53,128 nucleotides of DNA from Dactylosporangium aurantiacum (GTDB taxonomy: Bacteria; Actinomycetota; Actinomycetes; Mycobacteriales; Micromonosporaceae): assembly GCF_000716715.1 (NCBI RefSeq), contig NZ_JNYJ01000067.1:1-53128 (forward strand), in the 5' to 3' direction. Shown here piece by piece: positions 43,201-52,448 of this stretch. The translations under genes and the position numbers were made by a program. The notes beneath the pieces were generated by a model. The model saw nothing but the letters and a program-made list of their open reading frames with translations, searched no databases and was not told where the DNA came from. How positions within the stretch are numbered: the first letter of the stretch is position 1; every line of letters begins with the position of its first letter.

Positions 43201-43376
43201 TGGTGCGCTCCGACACCGGCGCCGCGCCGGTGCCGTCGGCGCAACCGCTGTGGCCGTGGGCGGCCGAGACGGCCCTGCTGCTCCTGCTGCTGGCCGGCTG
43301 CGCGGTCGCGGTCGCCGCCGTCGTCACCGTCCAGGTCCGCCGGGCCGACGCCGCCCACCTGCGGGTGGCGTCGTGA
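40221..43376 (+). CDS. Large FtsX-like ABC permease 1
   Basis: ATG 40221 overlaps the ATPase stop. The 1051-residue product has an N-terminal helix (WPLLAALLGVVTVGATLLG), a long outer domain to about residue 290, three helices including VTAAVVLAVAVLGGILAATA, a second set around 390-520, a second outer domain to 900, and three final helices ending WAAETALLLLLLAGCAVAVA. This duplicated FtsX topology is typical of actinomycete exporters of peptides or lipoproteins. The substrate is unknown. Confidence 0.85.
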   Translation: MLRLLVRRAGAQWPLLAALLGVVTVGATLLGTCALLTTRTAERAYEVAAARATADEVDVTAYTGTVEAPHASAVAAGARDVITGALAPFPTTTHTRASSILRALPPTAAAGTTVAPQTYLSGMDDLPARTQLSAGRWPQPAKTPVEAVLLEQTAQVLGVAPGSRLRLGAELAHAAVPLLDITVVGVVRPLPGAGWDRDPLVATGYALGYLDGRFGQPVNVYGPLIVDLTDLLTTGATIDRLQVTAHPDLSRPTRRDLDAAAGAVDGADRLLARTLGDRVGLERVYSALPSTLRAADDQRRVTAAVVLAVAVLGGILAATALALAARLAAGVRADETALLVALGTSPRQLAATAAVEAATLAALAAALAVPASSAVHAALTHLPPLDGAGLGTRPVVTGAQVLTVVAGAFALAAVLIVLAVRPGPAPGERRQRRELLARSGADLLLVAFAGVGWWQLAAQPDAATTRADVVRVLAPALLLAAGAAVALRLVLPALHGADRLARRARGLVLPLAAFEAARRPQAVAAGLLIGLACAAGTFGVAFDATWHRSQHDQADVSVGTDLALTLTTPPDAGQGDTVADATGGTVSPAVDRGVAVGQWLGSAGDPPRLVAVDAARAGALLRGRLDGSRTWSGVGAALAPAAPAAGITVPAGAAITVSGTATGDGALAVTPRLLLQDGTGLRTPCAAPAVPLDAAPHRLPPCSAGGGLRLVAVSLKVEMSESVIAGGISQVAVTVSVPGGTPPAGPWTATSAPPVPGQVANPAVAVTGADLVLTGTVQLNGAPDAARTIVATAFEDPGPVPVAVSARFAEEIGAERGMPLSVTVGTTPVPVVVAEVLPAIPSAPGTAALLADLDLLSRAIAVTGDLTFPVDAWWVGHPTGGAADRAAALRLGTVTTRAEETTRLSAGPLRAGLPAALRLLVPAAALLLLAGVVLHVTCDLQVRALEVARLRGIGMARRDIRTVLLGQHAAVLVPLLVAGAVVGGLATRLVAPLMVRSDTGAAPVPSAQPLWPWAAETALLLLLLAGCAVAVAAVVTVQVRRADAAHLRVAS

Positions 43377-46129
43377 ACCGGCCGTGGCTGCGCCCGCCGA
43401 CCCTGCACTGGCCCAGCATCCGCGGCCGGGCCCGCGCCGACGCCGGGCCGCTGCTGCTCGCCGCCGCCGTCGTCGCGGCGGTCGCCCTCCTCGCCGGCGC
43501 GGTGCCCCCGCTGGTGCGCGCCACCGCCGACGACGCCGTCCGTGACACCGTCCGCCGTGCCGGCGACAACGCCGACGTCCGCGTGCACGCCCGGTTCGAA
43601 CGCGACGACGGGCCGACCGGTGGGCGGCTGCGCGCGCCGCTGCTCGCCGACGAGGTCGACGACTTCCGGGACCGGGCATCGTTCGAGCTCGGCGCCGGGC
43701 TGCACGCCGTGCTGCAACCACCGGTCGCCTTCGTGACCAGCCCGGTCCTCAGCGTCACCGACGGCAGTGTCCTGCGCACCTTCCAGCTGGCCTACCTCGC
43801 CACCGACGGCGGTGGCCCCGCCGTCACCTGGGTCGCCGGGACCGCGCCGGGCCCCGCGGCCGCCGCCGGCACCGGCCGGCTCGTGGTGGCGCCGTACGTC
43901 GGCCCGCCCTGGCCGGTCCAGATCGGCCTGTCCGAGACGGACGCGGCGGCGCTCGGCCTGTCCCCCGGCGACACCGTCCCGCTCAAGGACTCGCACAACC
44001 AGGTCAAGGACGTCCGGGTGAGCGGCGTCTTCCGGCCCGCCGACGACGCCGACCCCGCCTGGCGGCTCGCCCCGTCGGTGCTGCGCCCGGTGGCCGGCGC
44101 CGACGGCGTCGGCACCACCCGGCTCGGCGGGCTGCTGTCCCGCGACTCCCTGCCGGACGCCCGCCTCGCCTTCGAGCAGGACCAGCTGGAGCGCACCGTG
44201 CGGTTCGCTCCACAGCCGGAAGCCCTCACCTGGTCCACCGCGTCCACGCTCGCCGCGAACGTCGTGCAGCTCAAAGCCACCTCCGGCGCCTCCAACGGCC
44301 CCGACGAGGCGCTGCGCTGGGAGTCGCAGCTCGACGCGGTGCTGCGCGACGCCCGCACCCAGGTCAACGCCGCGGCCGCTCAGGCGTCCGTGCTGCTCAC
44401 CGGGATCGTGTCGGCGACGGTACTGGTGCTGCTGGTCGCCGCCGGCCTGCTGGTGCACCGCCGCGGACCGACCCTGGTCGCGGCCCGGCACCGCGGGGCG
44501 GCCCTGCCCGACCTCGGCGCGGAACTGTTCATCGAGTCGGCCGCGGCGGCGCTGGCGGCCACCGCGATCGGCCTGCTCCTCGCCCGCGCCGTCGCCCCCG
44601 GCGTCGCCGTGCTGTCGGTGCTGCCGCTGGCCGCGGCCGCCGCCACCGCCGCGCCGGCGCTGGGTGTGCTCGCCGCCGCCCGCGCCACCAACGACCGGCG
44701 TGCCCCGGCGAACCGCAGCGCCCGCCGCTGGACCCTCCGCACCCGGCAACTGCGCCGCGCCGCGCTCGACGTCGCGGTGCTCGTCGCCGCGGCCGGCGCG
44801 CTCGTCGCGCTGCACCAGCGGGGCATCACCCCGGCCGGCACGGCGGCCGTACCGGACGGCGGCGCCGGCCTGCCGACCAGCGCACCGGCGCTCGGCGCGC
44901 TCGCCGCGGCGCTGCTGCTGCTGCGGCTGCTGCCCGCCGGCACCCACCTCGCGCTGCGCCGGGCGCTGCGCTCGCGCCGCCCCCTCGCCGTGTTCGGCGC
45001 AGCCCGGGCCGCCGCCACCGCCACCCGGGTCCTCGCGCCGCTGGCGCTGGTGACCGCCACCGCGCTCGCGTCGTTCGCCCTCACCGTCGACGCCACCGCC
45101 GGTCAGGGCCTCACCGACGGCTCGTGGCGCACCGTCGGCGCCGACGCCCGCCTCGACGTCGCCGCGGCCGCGGCCACCTCGACGCCCGCCCTCGCCGCGC
45201 GCGTCGCCGCCGCCCCCGGGATCGACCAGGTCGTCGTCGCCCAGGTCACCGACCGGGCCCGGGTCATCGCCGACACCGCGGTCACCGCCCCGCGCCTGGT
45301 GGTCGTCGACGCGGCCGCGTTCCAGCGGCTGCTCGCCACCACCCCGCTGCCGGACGTGCCGGCGCTCGCCCGCCTCGCGGACCCGGCCCCCGGGGACGTC
45401 CCCGCGCTGGTGCTCTCCGGCGACGGCAGCCTCCAGCCGGGCATGCGGCTGCAACTGCCCCAGCCGGGCGGCGCCCCGGCGATCCGGCTCACCGCCGTCG
45501 GCGCCGCCCCCGCCATCGGCGACGCCACCGACGTCGTCGTCGTGGACCGCGCCGGCCTCGCCGCCGCCGGCCTGCCGACCGTGCCCAACACCGTCTGGGT
45601 GACCGGCCCGGGCACCGCCGCCGCCGTCGCCGCCGCGGGTGACGGCGGCGCGAACGTCGTGCTCCGCGCCGACGTGGAGCGCGCGCGCCGGGCCGCGCCG
45701 CTGACCGCGGGGCTGCTGCGGCTGGCCCGTACCGCCGCCGCGACCCTGCTCGTGCTGGGCCTGCTCGGGCTCGCCCTCGGCGCCGCCGCCGGCGCACCGC
45801 AACGCTGGCAGACCATCACCCGCCTGCGCACCCTCGGCCTGCGGCCGCGCGACGCCCGCTGGATCGCCGCCGGTGAGCTGCTGCCCGCGGTGCTGCTCGC
45901 GGCGGTGGGCGGCCCGCTGCTCGGCGCGCTGCTGGCCCGGCTCACGCTCGGCCCCCTCCAGCTGCGGCTGCTCACCCGCCAGACCGTCGACCCCGCCGTG
46001 GCGCTGCCATGGGGGTGGCTCGCGCTGCTGGGCGGGGTGCTGCTGGCGGCGGTCGCCGTCGTGGTGCCGGTCGAGGCGGCGCTGCGCCGCCGCCGGCAGC
46101 TCGGCGAGGTGCTCCGCGCCGGCGAGTGA
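43373..46129 (+). CDS. Large FtsX-like ABC permease 2
   Basis: GTG 43373 overlaps the first permease stop (GTGA). The 918-residue product starts VNRPWLRPPTLHWPSIRGRA, then helix LLLAAAVVAAVALLAGAVPP, an outer domain (to about 340), central helices (SVLLTGIVSATVLVLLVAAG), a second outer domain and a final FtsX block with TITRLRTLGLRPRDARWIAA and LPWGWLALLGGVLLAAVAVV. It is the partner permease of the operon. Very high GC and Ala content throughout, like its neighbour. Confidence 0.85.
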   Translation: MNRPWLRPPTLHWPSIRGRARADAGPLLLAAAVVAAVALLAGAVPPLVRATADDAVRDTVRRAGDNADVRVHARFERDDGPTGGRLRAPLLADEVDDFRDRASFELGAGLHAVLQPPVAFVTSPVLSVTDGSVLRTFQLAYLATDGGGPAVTWVAGTAPGPAAAAGTGRLVVAPYVGPPWPVQIGLSETDAAALGLSPGDTVPLKDSHNQVKDVRVSGVFRPADDADPAWRLAPSVLRPVAGADGVGTTRLGGLLSRDSLPDARLAFEQDQLERTVRFAPQPEALTWSTASTLAANVVQLKATSGASNGPDEALRWESQLDAVLRDARTQVNAAAAQASVLLTGIVSATVLVLLVAAGLLVHRRGPTLVAARHRGAALPDLGAELFIESAAAALAATAIGLLLARAVAPGVAVLSVLPLAAAAATAAPALGVLAAARATNDRRAPANRSARRWTLRTRQLRRAALDVAVLVAAAGALVALHQRGITPAGTAAVPDGGAGLPTSAPALGALAAALLLLRLLPAGTHLALRRALRSRRPLAVFGAARAAATATRVLAPLALVTATALASFALTVDATAGQGLTDGSWRTVGADARLDVAAAAATSTPALAARVAAAPGIDQVVVAQVTDRARVIADTAVTAPRLVVVDAAAFQRLLATTPLPDVPALARLADPAPGDVPALVLSGDGSLQPGMRLQLPQPGGAPAIRLTAVGAAPAIGDATDVVVVDRAGLAAAGLPTVPNTVWVTGPGTAAAVAAAGDGGANVVLRADVERARRAAPLTAGLLRLARTAAATLLVLGLLGLALGAAAGAPQRWQTITRLRTLGLRPRDARWIAAGELLPAVLLAAVGGPLLGALLARLTLGPLQLRLLTRQTVDPAVALPWGWLALLGGVLLAAVAVVVPVEAALRRRRQLGEVLRAGE

Positions 46130-46154
46130 CCCCGGTCGCGGCCGCGCTGCTGGC

Positions 46155-46229
46155 TCAGCGCAGGCGGAGCTGCCAAGCGCCGGGTCAGCGCAGGCCGAGC
46201 CAATGGCGCTGGGTCAGAGCAGGCCGAGC
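46155..46229. repeat. Imperfect triplication of the 3' end of the response regulator gene
   Basis: TCAGCGCAGGCGGAGC (46155), TCAGCGCAGGCCGAGC (46185) and TCAGAGCAGGCCGAGC (46214) recur with periods of 30 and 29 bases. The third copy is the last codons and stop of the leftward regulator gene, so two extra copies of its terminal sequence, each with a stop, follow it. Confidence 0.75.
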
Positions 46230-46852
46230 TCCCTGGCGCGCAGCGCGGCCTGGGTCCGGTCCCGCGCGCCGAGCTTCGCCAGCGCGCTGGTCACGTGGTT
46301 CTTCACGGTCCCCTCGGCGAGGAACAGCGCGGACGCGATCTCCCGGTTGCTGCGCCCGCCCGCCAGCAGCCGCACCACGTCCAGCTCCCGGCCCGACAAC
46401 GGCGCGACGAGCGGGGCCGGGACCGGCGGTGGCAGCTGCGCCACTCGGGACACCAGCTTGGCGGCCACGCCCGGCTCGAGGACCGACTCGCCGCGCACGG
46501 CGGCACGGATCGCCTCCATCAGCCGCTGCGAGGAGGCGTCCTTGAGCAGGTAGCCGATCGCGCCGGCCTGGATGGCGGGGAACACGTCGGCGTCGTCGTC
46601 GAAGGTGGTCAGGGCGATCACCTGGACGGCCGGGTGCGCGGCGCGCAGGCGCCGGGTCGCGGTCACGCCGTCCATCACCGGCATCCGCAGGTCCATCAGC
46701 ACCACGTCCGGCGAGGTGCGGGCGGCCAGCTCCACCGCCTGCGCGCCGTCCGCGGCCTCGCCGACGACGTCGATCTCCGCCTGTACCGACAGCAGCAGCG
46801 CGAGCGCCTCCCGGAACAGCCGCTGGTCGTCGGCGAGCAGCACCCGGATCAC
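46214..46852 (-). CDS. NarL/FixJ-family response regulator
   Basis: GTG 46852 overlaps the kinase stop (GTGA). The 212-residue product begins VIRVLLADDQRLFREALALL, with VVLMDLRMPVMDG, IALTTFDDDADV and YLLKDASSQ in the receiver, and the LuxR helix-turn-helix LSGRELDVVRLLAGGRSN, REIASALFLAEGTVKNHVTS. All functional residues are present. It is convergent with the ABC operon, which it and its kinase probably control, as is usual for such exporter loci. Confidence 0.92.
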   Translation of the reverse strand: MIRVLLADDQRLFREALALLLSVQAEIDVVGEAADGAQAVELAARTSPDVVLMDLRMPVMDGVTATRRLRAAHPAVQVIALTTFDDDADVFPAIQAGAIGYLLKDASSQRLMEAIRAAVRGESVLEPGVAAKLVSRVAQLPPPVPAPLVAPLSGRELDVVRLLAGGRSNREIASALFLAEGTVKNHVTSALAKLGARDRTQAALRARELGLL

Positions 46853-47922
46853 GCGGGGGCCGTCACGGTGAGCGTGGAGCCCTTGCCCGGCACGGAGTCC
46901 AGCGCCACCGCGCCGCCCAGCCCGGTGACCCGCTCCCGCAGGCCGGTGAGGCCGTACCCGCCGGATCCTCCGGTGCCGTCCGGTGGTTGTCCGCAGCCGT
47001 CGTCGCCGACGACCACCCGGACCTCGGCGGGGCGGTAGTCCAGCAGGACGTGGGCGTGTGCCGCGCGGGCGTGCCGGCGGACGTTGGTGAGGCCCTCCTG
47101 CGCGGCCCGGTACAGTGCCTCCTCCACGTCCGGTGCCAGCCCGCGGGACGCCCCGCGGACCTCGACGCTCGTCGGCGGCCCGGACTGCGACGCCTCCCGG
47201 GCCAGCCGCTCCAGCCGCTCGCTGAGCGGCACCCGGGGCGCCCGCAGCGCCGACACCGACCGCCGCACCTCCGACAGCGCCTCCCGGGCCTGCTCCTCGG
47301 CCTGGGCGAGGATCTCGTCGGCGCGGTCGGGGTCCCGGCCGAGCAGCGCCCGCCCGGCCCGGATCTGCATCTGCACCGTCGTCAGGTAGTGGCCGAGCCC
47401 GTCGTGGATGTCCCGGGCGACCCGGTTGCGTTCCTGGGTGGTGGCCAGCTCCGCCAGCTGCGCGTTGGCCAGGGCCAGCGCCTGGCGGGTCTGCTGCTCG
47501 CGGCGCAGCAGCCGGGTCACGACCAGCGCCATCAGCGACGCGACGAGCATCCCGGCCATCTCCCGTACGCCCTCGCCGAGGTCCATGCCGACGTGCCCGA
47601 GCGGCACGGCGAGCGCGACCACGACCGCCGCGCGCAGCGGCAGCAGCTGCGCGGCCTGGACGACGAGCACGATGAGCAGCAGCGTGCCGCCCCACGCTGC
47701 GTGTGCCGCGCCGAACATGACGAGCCCGAGGCCGATCTGCAGCAGGATGTAACCGGCGAGCCACCACGGCGCGCGACCCGGCAGCAGCCACGAGCCGAGC
47801 ACGACGAGCGCGGTGTACGCGGCGCCGGTGACGATCGCCGGCCACGGATTCGCGCCGGCGACGGCCTCCAGCACGAGGACGGCGTACGCGCCGACGGCGA
47901 GCATCCACAGGAACCGTTGCAC
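46849..47922 (-). CDS. NarL-type sensor histidine kinase
   Basis: GTG 47922 begins VQRFLWMLAVGAYAVLVLEA; a TTG at 47958 would add 12 residues. The 357-residue product has about five helices, then the HisKA_3 box ERNRVARDIHDGLGHYLTTV with phospho-His, and ATPase motifs AAQEGLTNVRRHA, VGDDGCGQPPDG and GYGLTGLRERV, ending normally in STLTVTAPA. Intact, unlike the kinase at 17 kb. It senses an unknown cue, perhaps the substrate of the neighbouring exporter. Confidence 0.9.
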   Translation of the reverse strand: MQRFLWMLAVGAYAVLVLEAVAGANPWPAIVTGAAYTALVVLGSWLLPGRAPWWLAGYILLQIGLGLVMFGAAHAAWGGTLLLIVLVVQAAQLLPLRAAVVVALAVPLGHVGMDLGEGVREMAGMLVASLMALVVTRLLRREQQTRQALALANAQLAELATTQERNRVARDIHDGLGHYLTTVQMQIRAGRALLGRDPDRADEILAQAEEQAREALSEVRRSVSALRAPRVPLSERLERLAREASQSGPPTSVEVRGASRGLAPDVEEALYRAAQEGLTNVRRHARAAHAHVLLDYRPAEVRVVVGDDGCGQPPDGTGGSGGYGLTGLRERVTGLGGAVALDSVPGKGSTLTVTAPA

Positions 47923-48039
47923 GTCTGCACCATGCAGGCGCCCGGCGGGTGAAGTCAATCAGGTCACGGCCGGCCCGTGACCCCGGTCATGACGTTCGGC
48001 ACGGGCGCCGTGACCCGCCCGGCGGACACCATCGGCGGC

Positions 48040-49728
48040 ATGACCTTCCGCCGTGTCCTCGCCGTCGCGCTCGCCGGGCTGGCCGCCGCGGCCGCCGCGG
48101 GCGCCTTCCACGCGTCCGGCGCCGTCGACGCCGTCTACCCGCCGCCCCGCTCGCTGCCCCTGCCGCCGCCGTCCACCGCCGGCGCCGACGACCGGCCCAC
48201 CGTCGCGGTGCTGCTGGGACCGGCCGGCGCGAACGCGGCCGACGTCCTCGCCCCGTACGAGACCCTCGCCGTCTCCGGGCACTACCGGGTGGTGACCGTC
48301 GCCGAGCGGCGCACCCCGATCCCGCTCACCGGTGGCCTGGAGCTGGTGCCGGACCGCACGTTCGCCGACCTGGGGCCCGCCGACTGGATCGTGGTGCCGG
48401 AGGTGCAGGAGGCGTCGTCGCCGCGGCTGCAGTCCACTGTGGACTGGCTGCGGGAACGGTACGCCGGTGGCGCCCGGATCCTGAGCGTGTGCGCCGGCGC
48501 CGGGCTGCTCGCCCGTACCGGCCTGCTCACCGGCCGGCCCGCCACGAGCAGCTGGCTCGGCCTGTACGGCTTCGAACGGCAGTACCCGAAGGTGCGCTGG
48601 CAGCGCGGCGTCCGCTACGTCGACGACGGCCGGATCATCACGACCGCCGCCGTGCTGTCCGGGGTGGACGGTGCGCTGCGCATCCTGGAACGCGAGCACG
48701 GCACCGACGCCGCCCGGCTGGCCGCGTCCGCGGTCGGCTGGCGCACCTACCGTCCGGGTGGCGCCGCGGACATCGCCGCCGCCCATCCCGCCCCCGCCGA
48801 CACCGTCGCGCTGCTCAACGCCGGGTTCCGCCCGCCGGTGCACGCCGGGGTGCTGCTGACCCCGGGCGTCGGCGAGATCGAGCTGGCGTCGGTGTTCCGG
48901 ACCTACACGCAGCTGGCGTACATCGCCCGGCTCACCGCCGTCACCGTCGACGGGCAACCGGTCCGCTCCCGGCACGGCCTCACGTTCGTACCCCGGACCG
49001 CGGTGCCGACCGGCTACGACCGGCTGCTCGTCCCCGGCCACGACGCCGCCGTCACCCACCGCGCCGACCCGGCGTGGCGGCCGGTGTACGTCCACGCCCG
49101 CGCCGGGTTCCCGTTCGACGGCACCCTGCGCGACCTGGCCGCCACCACCGACGTGCCGACCGCCCGGTGGGTCGCCAAGACCCTCGAGTACTCCCCCGGC
49201 GAGCTGACCGGCCCCGGGTTCCCGTGGGTGCCCGCGCTGCTGCTGGCGCTGGCGACGGCGGCCGGCGCCACCCTGTACGTGCTGGCCCGCGCGGGACTGG
49301 CCCGGCGGCCGCGGCTGCGCAACTGGCTGCGGCACCTGGCCGAGATGCTCGTCGCCATGTTCGCCGGGATGCTCCTGCTGGCCCCCGCGTGGGACTGGCT
49401 GACACACGACCGGCCGGTGGTGATGACGCTGACGATGGCGCTGGACATGGCCGCCGGCATGGCGGCGTGGATGGCGGTCCGCGGCCACGGCCCGCGCATG
49501 ATCGGCGAGATGGCCCTGGTCATGGTGGCGCCGTTCGTCGTGCTGCTGCCCCTGCTGTCGGGCAACGCGCTCTTCGCCGCCGGGCACGCGCTGATGCTGG
49601 CGGCGATGGTCGCGCTCATGCTCGTGCGGTGGGAGCACTACGCGGCGGCCCCCACCTGGGCCTTCCGGCGCGCCTCCCGGAAGGAGCGCGGGCACGCCAA
49701 CGAGCCGGACGCCGCCGAACTGCGGTAA
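48040..49728 (+). CDS. Membrane protein with two DJ-1/PfpI-like (GATase1) domains
   Basis: ATG 48040 begins MTFRRVLAVALAGLAAAAAA, a signal anchor; ATG 47977 is an alternative. The first domain has TVAVLLGPAGANAADVLAPY and ILSVCAGAGLLARTGLLTGR, with the nucleophile-elbow Cys of DJ-1/PfpI proteins. A second half (GVLLTPGVGEIELASVFRTY, DRLLVPGHDAAVTH) looks like another such domain without a Cys at the elbow. From about residue 400 come five or six helices with several Met and His (MTLTMALDMAAGMAAWMAV). The 562-residue protein may be a membrane-tethered amidotransferase-like sensor. Confidence 0.75.
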   Translation: MTFRRVLAVALAGLAAAAAAGAFHASGAVDAVYPPPRSLPLPPPSTAGADDRPTVAVLLGPAGANAADVLAPYETLAVSGHYRVVTVAERRTPIPLTGGLELVPDRTFADLGPADWIVVPEVQEASSPRLQSTVDWLRERYAGGARILSVCAGAGLLARTGLLTGRPATSSWLGLYGFERQYPKVRWQRGVRYVDDGRIITTAAVLSGVDGALRILEREHGTDAARLAASAVGWRTYRPGGAADIAAAHPAPADTVALLNAGFRPPVHAGVLLTPGVGEIELASVFRTYTQLAYIARLTAVTVDGQPVRSRHGLTFVPRTAVPTGYDRLLVPGHDAAVTHRADPAWRPVYVHARAGFPFDGTLRDLAATTDVPTARWVAKTLEYSPGELTGPGFPWVPALLLALATAAGATLYVLARAGLARRPRLRNWLRHLAEMLVAMFAGMLLLAPAWDWLTHDRPVVMTLTMALDMAAGMAAWMAVRGHGPRMIGEMALVMVAPFVVLLPLLSGNALFAAGHALMLAAMVALMLVRWEHYAAAPTWAFRRASRKERGHANEPDAAELR

Positions 49729-49747
49729 GGGCCGCGGTGGCGGGCCG

Positions 49748-50014
49748 TCACGGGTCGGGTGAGGTGAGCGGCGCGTGGCGGTGTGCTTCCCGCTCGGCGA
49801 GGACGGCCATGTCGCGCCGGTACTGTTCGGCCGGCAGACGGCCGGCGAGCAGCCGGCCGCAGAGCACGGCTTCGGCCCGCTCGCCGCGCGGGAGCTCGAG
49901 CGGGTCACGGCTCAGGCGCCTGGCGATCCATGCGCTGCCGGACGAAAGGATCGCCACCGCCAGGAGAGCGATCACGAAGACGGCGAACTCCACCACGTCC
50001 ACCCCCGCCGACAT
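49748..50014 (-). CDS. Small membrane protein with SHOCT-like tail
   Basis: ATG 50014 begins MSAGVDVVEFAVFVIALLAV, one membrane helix. The C-terminal part has AVLCGRLLAGRLPAEQYRRD followed by MAVLAERE, the short helix-turn pattern of SHOCT-type motifs. 88 residues. It converges on the DJ-1-like gene and is divergent from the NAD-glutamate dehydrogenase. Confidence 0.65.
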   Translation of the reverse strand: MSAGVDVVEFAVFVIALLAVAILSSGSAWIARRLSRDPLELPRGERAEAVLCGRLLAGRLPAEQYRRDMAVLAEREAHRHAPLTSPDP

Positions 50015-50177
50015 CAGGGCCCAGATTCAACTCTCGCTCGGCCGCCCCCCGACGGCAACCGGCGACGGCGATCATGGCAGGTCCGGGTGGGCCGAGCGAC
50101 ACTACAAGAAATGACCATCTTGTCCTCCTTCGGGAGAGCCGTCGAACACGGTCGAGGACGACGAGCTGGAGCAGTAC

Positions 50178-52448
50178 GTGCCCGATGCGGAACACCTGGT
50201 CGCGGAGGCTGTCGCGGTGGCGGCGGCCCAGGACGCCGACCCCGGGCTGGTCGCGCGGTACTGGCGCCTCGTGCCCGACGAGGAGCTCGCCGGTTGCCAG
50301 GTGGCCCAGCTGGTCGAGGCCACCCGGTCGCACCTGGAGCTGGCCCGGCAACGGGTACCCGGCGAGCTGAAGCTGCGCCCCGGCACGAGCGTCGCCGGCG
50401 GCACGTCGCTGGAGATCGTCACCGACGACATGCCGTTCCTCGTCGACTCGGTCACCAGCGCGCTGTCGTCGCGCGACATCGACCTGAACCTGCTGGTCCA
50501 CCCGCTCGTGGTGGTGCGCCGCCGGCCGTCCGGCGACCTGGAGGAGGTCCGGGTCGGGGTCGAACCGGAGGACGCGGCACCGGGTGACGTCGTCGAGAGC
50601 TGGATCCGCATCGAGGTCGACCGGATCCGTGCCGAGGCCGACCTGGAGCGGCTGTGCGACGACCTGACCCGGGTGCTCGACGACGTGCGTGCGGCGGTGC
50701 GGGACTGGCCCAGGATGCGCACCCAGGCGCTCGCGCTCGCCGACGAGCTGGGCGGCGCCCAGTTGCCGGTGCCGGACACGGACCTCACCGACGCCGTCGA
50801 GCTGCTGCGCTGGCTGGTGGACGACCACTTCACGTTCCTCGGCTACCGGGAGTACCGACTGGTCACGGACGGCACCGGGGAGGAGCTGCTGCAGGCGGTG
50901 TCCGGCTCTGGCCTGGGCATCCTGCGGGGCGGCCGGCCGCGGCCGCGGGTGCTGAGCTCGATGACCGCCGAGGCGCACGCCAGGGCCATGGAGCGGCGGC
51001 TGCTCATCATCACGAAGGCCAACTCCAGGGCGACCGTGCACCGCTCCGCCTACCTGGACTACATCGGGTTCAAGCGGTTCGACGCCAACGGCGACGTGGT
51101 GGGCGAGCAGCGGTTCCTCGGCCTGTTCTCCTCCGCGGCCTACCGCACCGGCGTGCGGGACCTGCCGGTGGTCAAGCGCAAGGTCGCCGAGGTGGTGGAG
51201 CGCTCGGGTCTGTCCCCGCGCAGCCACTCCGGCAAGCAGCTGATGGAGATTCTGGAGACCTATCCGCGCGACGAGCTGTTCCAGATCACCACCGACGAGC
51301 TGCACCAGGCCGTCATGGGCGTGCTGCGGCTGGCGGGGCGGCGGCAGCTGCGGCTGTTCCTGCGCCGCGACGCTTACGGCCGGTTCATCTCGTGCCTGGT
51401 CTACCTGCCGCGGGACCGGTTCACCACCGCCAACCGGCTGCGCATCCAGCAGATCCTGCTCGCCGAGCTCAACGGCATCGGCGTGGACTACACCACCCGG
51501 GAGGACGAGGACCGGGCCAAGCTGCTCTTCCAGCGGTACGCCGGCGCGCTGTCCGACACGTACAAGAACGAGCACACGCCGCACGAGGCGGTGCAGGACG
51601 TCGCGCAGCTGGAGCTGCTCGACGAGCCGGGGCAGCTCGTCATGCACGTCTACCGGCGCCGACGGGCCGAGAGCGACATCCGGTTCAAGGTGCTGCGCTT
51701 CGGCACGCCGATCATCCTCTCCGCGGTGCTGCCGGTGCTGCACTCCCTCGGCGTGCGGGTCACCGACGAGCGGCCGTACGAGGTCACCCGCGACGACGGC
51801 ATCATCTACCTCTACGACTTCGGGCTGCAGCTGCCGCCCGACGCGCGGACGATCACCGAGCTGCGCCCCGACCTGGAGAACGCGTTCTTCGCCATCTGGC
51901 ACGGCGAGGCCGAGGTCGACGGGTTCAACGCCCTGGCGCTGAAGGCCGGCATCACCTGGCGCGAGGCGGTCGTCCTGCGCGCCTACGCGAAGTACCTGCG
52001 CCAGGCCGGCACGGTGTTCTCGCAGGACTACATGGAGACCACGCTGCTGCAGTACCCGGCGATCGCCTCGAAGCTGGTGGACCTGTTCACGGCCCGGTTC
52101 GACCTGCGGCTGCACCTGTCGGCGACGGCGCGGTCGGAATGGTCGAAGGAGATGGTCGCGGCGATCAACGAGGCCCTCGACGAGGTGACCAGCCTCGACC
52201 AGGACCGCATCCTGCGCTCCTTCCTGCATGCCATCCAGGCCACCCTGCGCACGTCGTTCTTCCAGCGCGGCGAGCAGGGCCACGCCAAGTCCTACACGGC
52301 GTTCAAGCTCGACCCGCAGTCGATCCCCGAGCTGCCGGCGCCGCGGCCGAAGTTCGAGATCTTCGTGTACTCGCCCCGGTTCGAGGGCGTGCACCTGCGC
52401 TTCGGCGCGGTCGCCCGGGGCGGCCTGCGCTCGCGCCGCCCGACGTGA
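50178..52448 (+). pseudogene. NAD-specific glutamate dehydrogenase (large type), N-terminal part, ended by deletion and frameshift
   Basis: GTG 50178 begins VPDAEHLVAEAVAVAAAQDA. The frame follows large bacterial NAD-GDHs (about 1600 residues): [76 protein letters not shown], and [14 protein letters not shown]. There the next 75-100 residues of the family, including the Lys-rich substrate block (KAQMVKN), are missing and the frame ends six codons later at TGA 52446. About 55 residues also appear absent after GVDYTTRED. The 756-residue product would lack the dehydrogenase core. Confidence 0.8.

Noticed and set aside
41072..45802. A 1576-codon open frame antisense to the ABC permeases
   Set aside because: GC-rich antisense frame of Gly/Arg/Gln composition with no domain; the sense frames encode clear FtsX-like permeases.
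49905..52394. An 829-codon antisense frame opposite the NAD-glutamate dehydrogenase
   Set aside because: Composition is that of a shadow frame, and the sense strand matches a known enzyme throughout.
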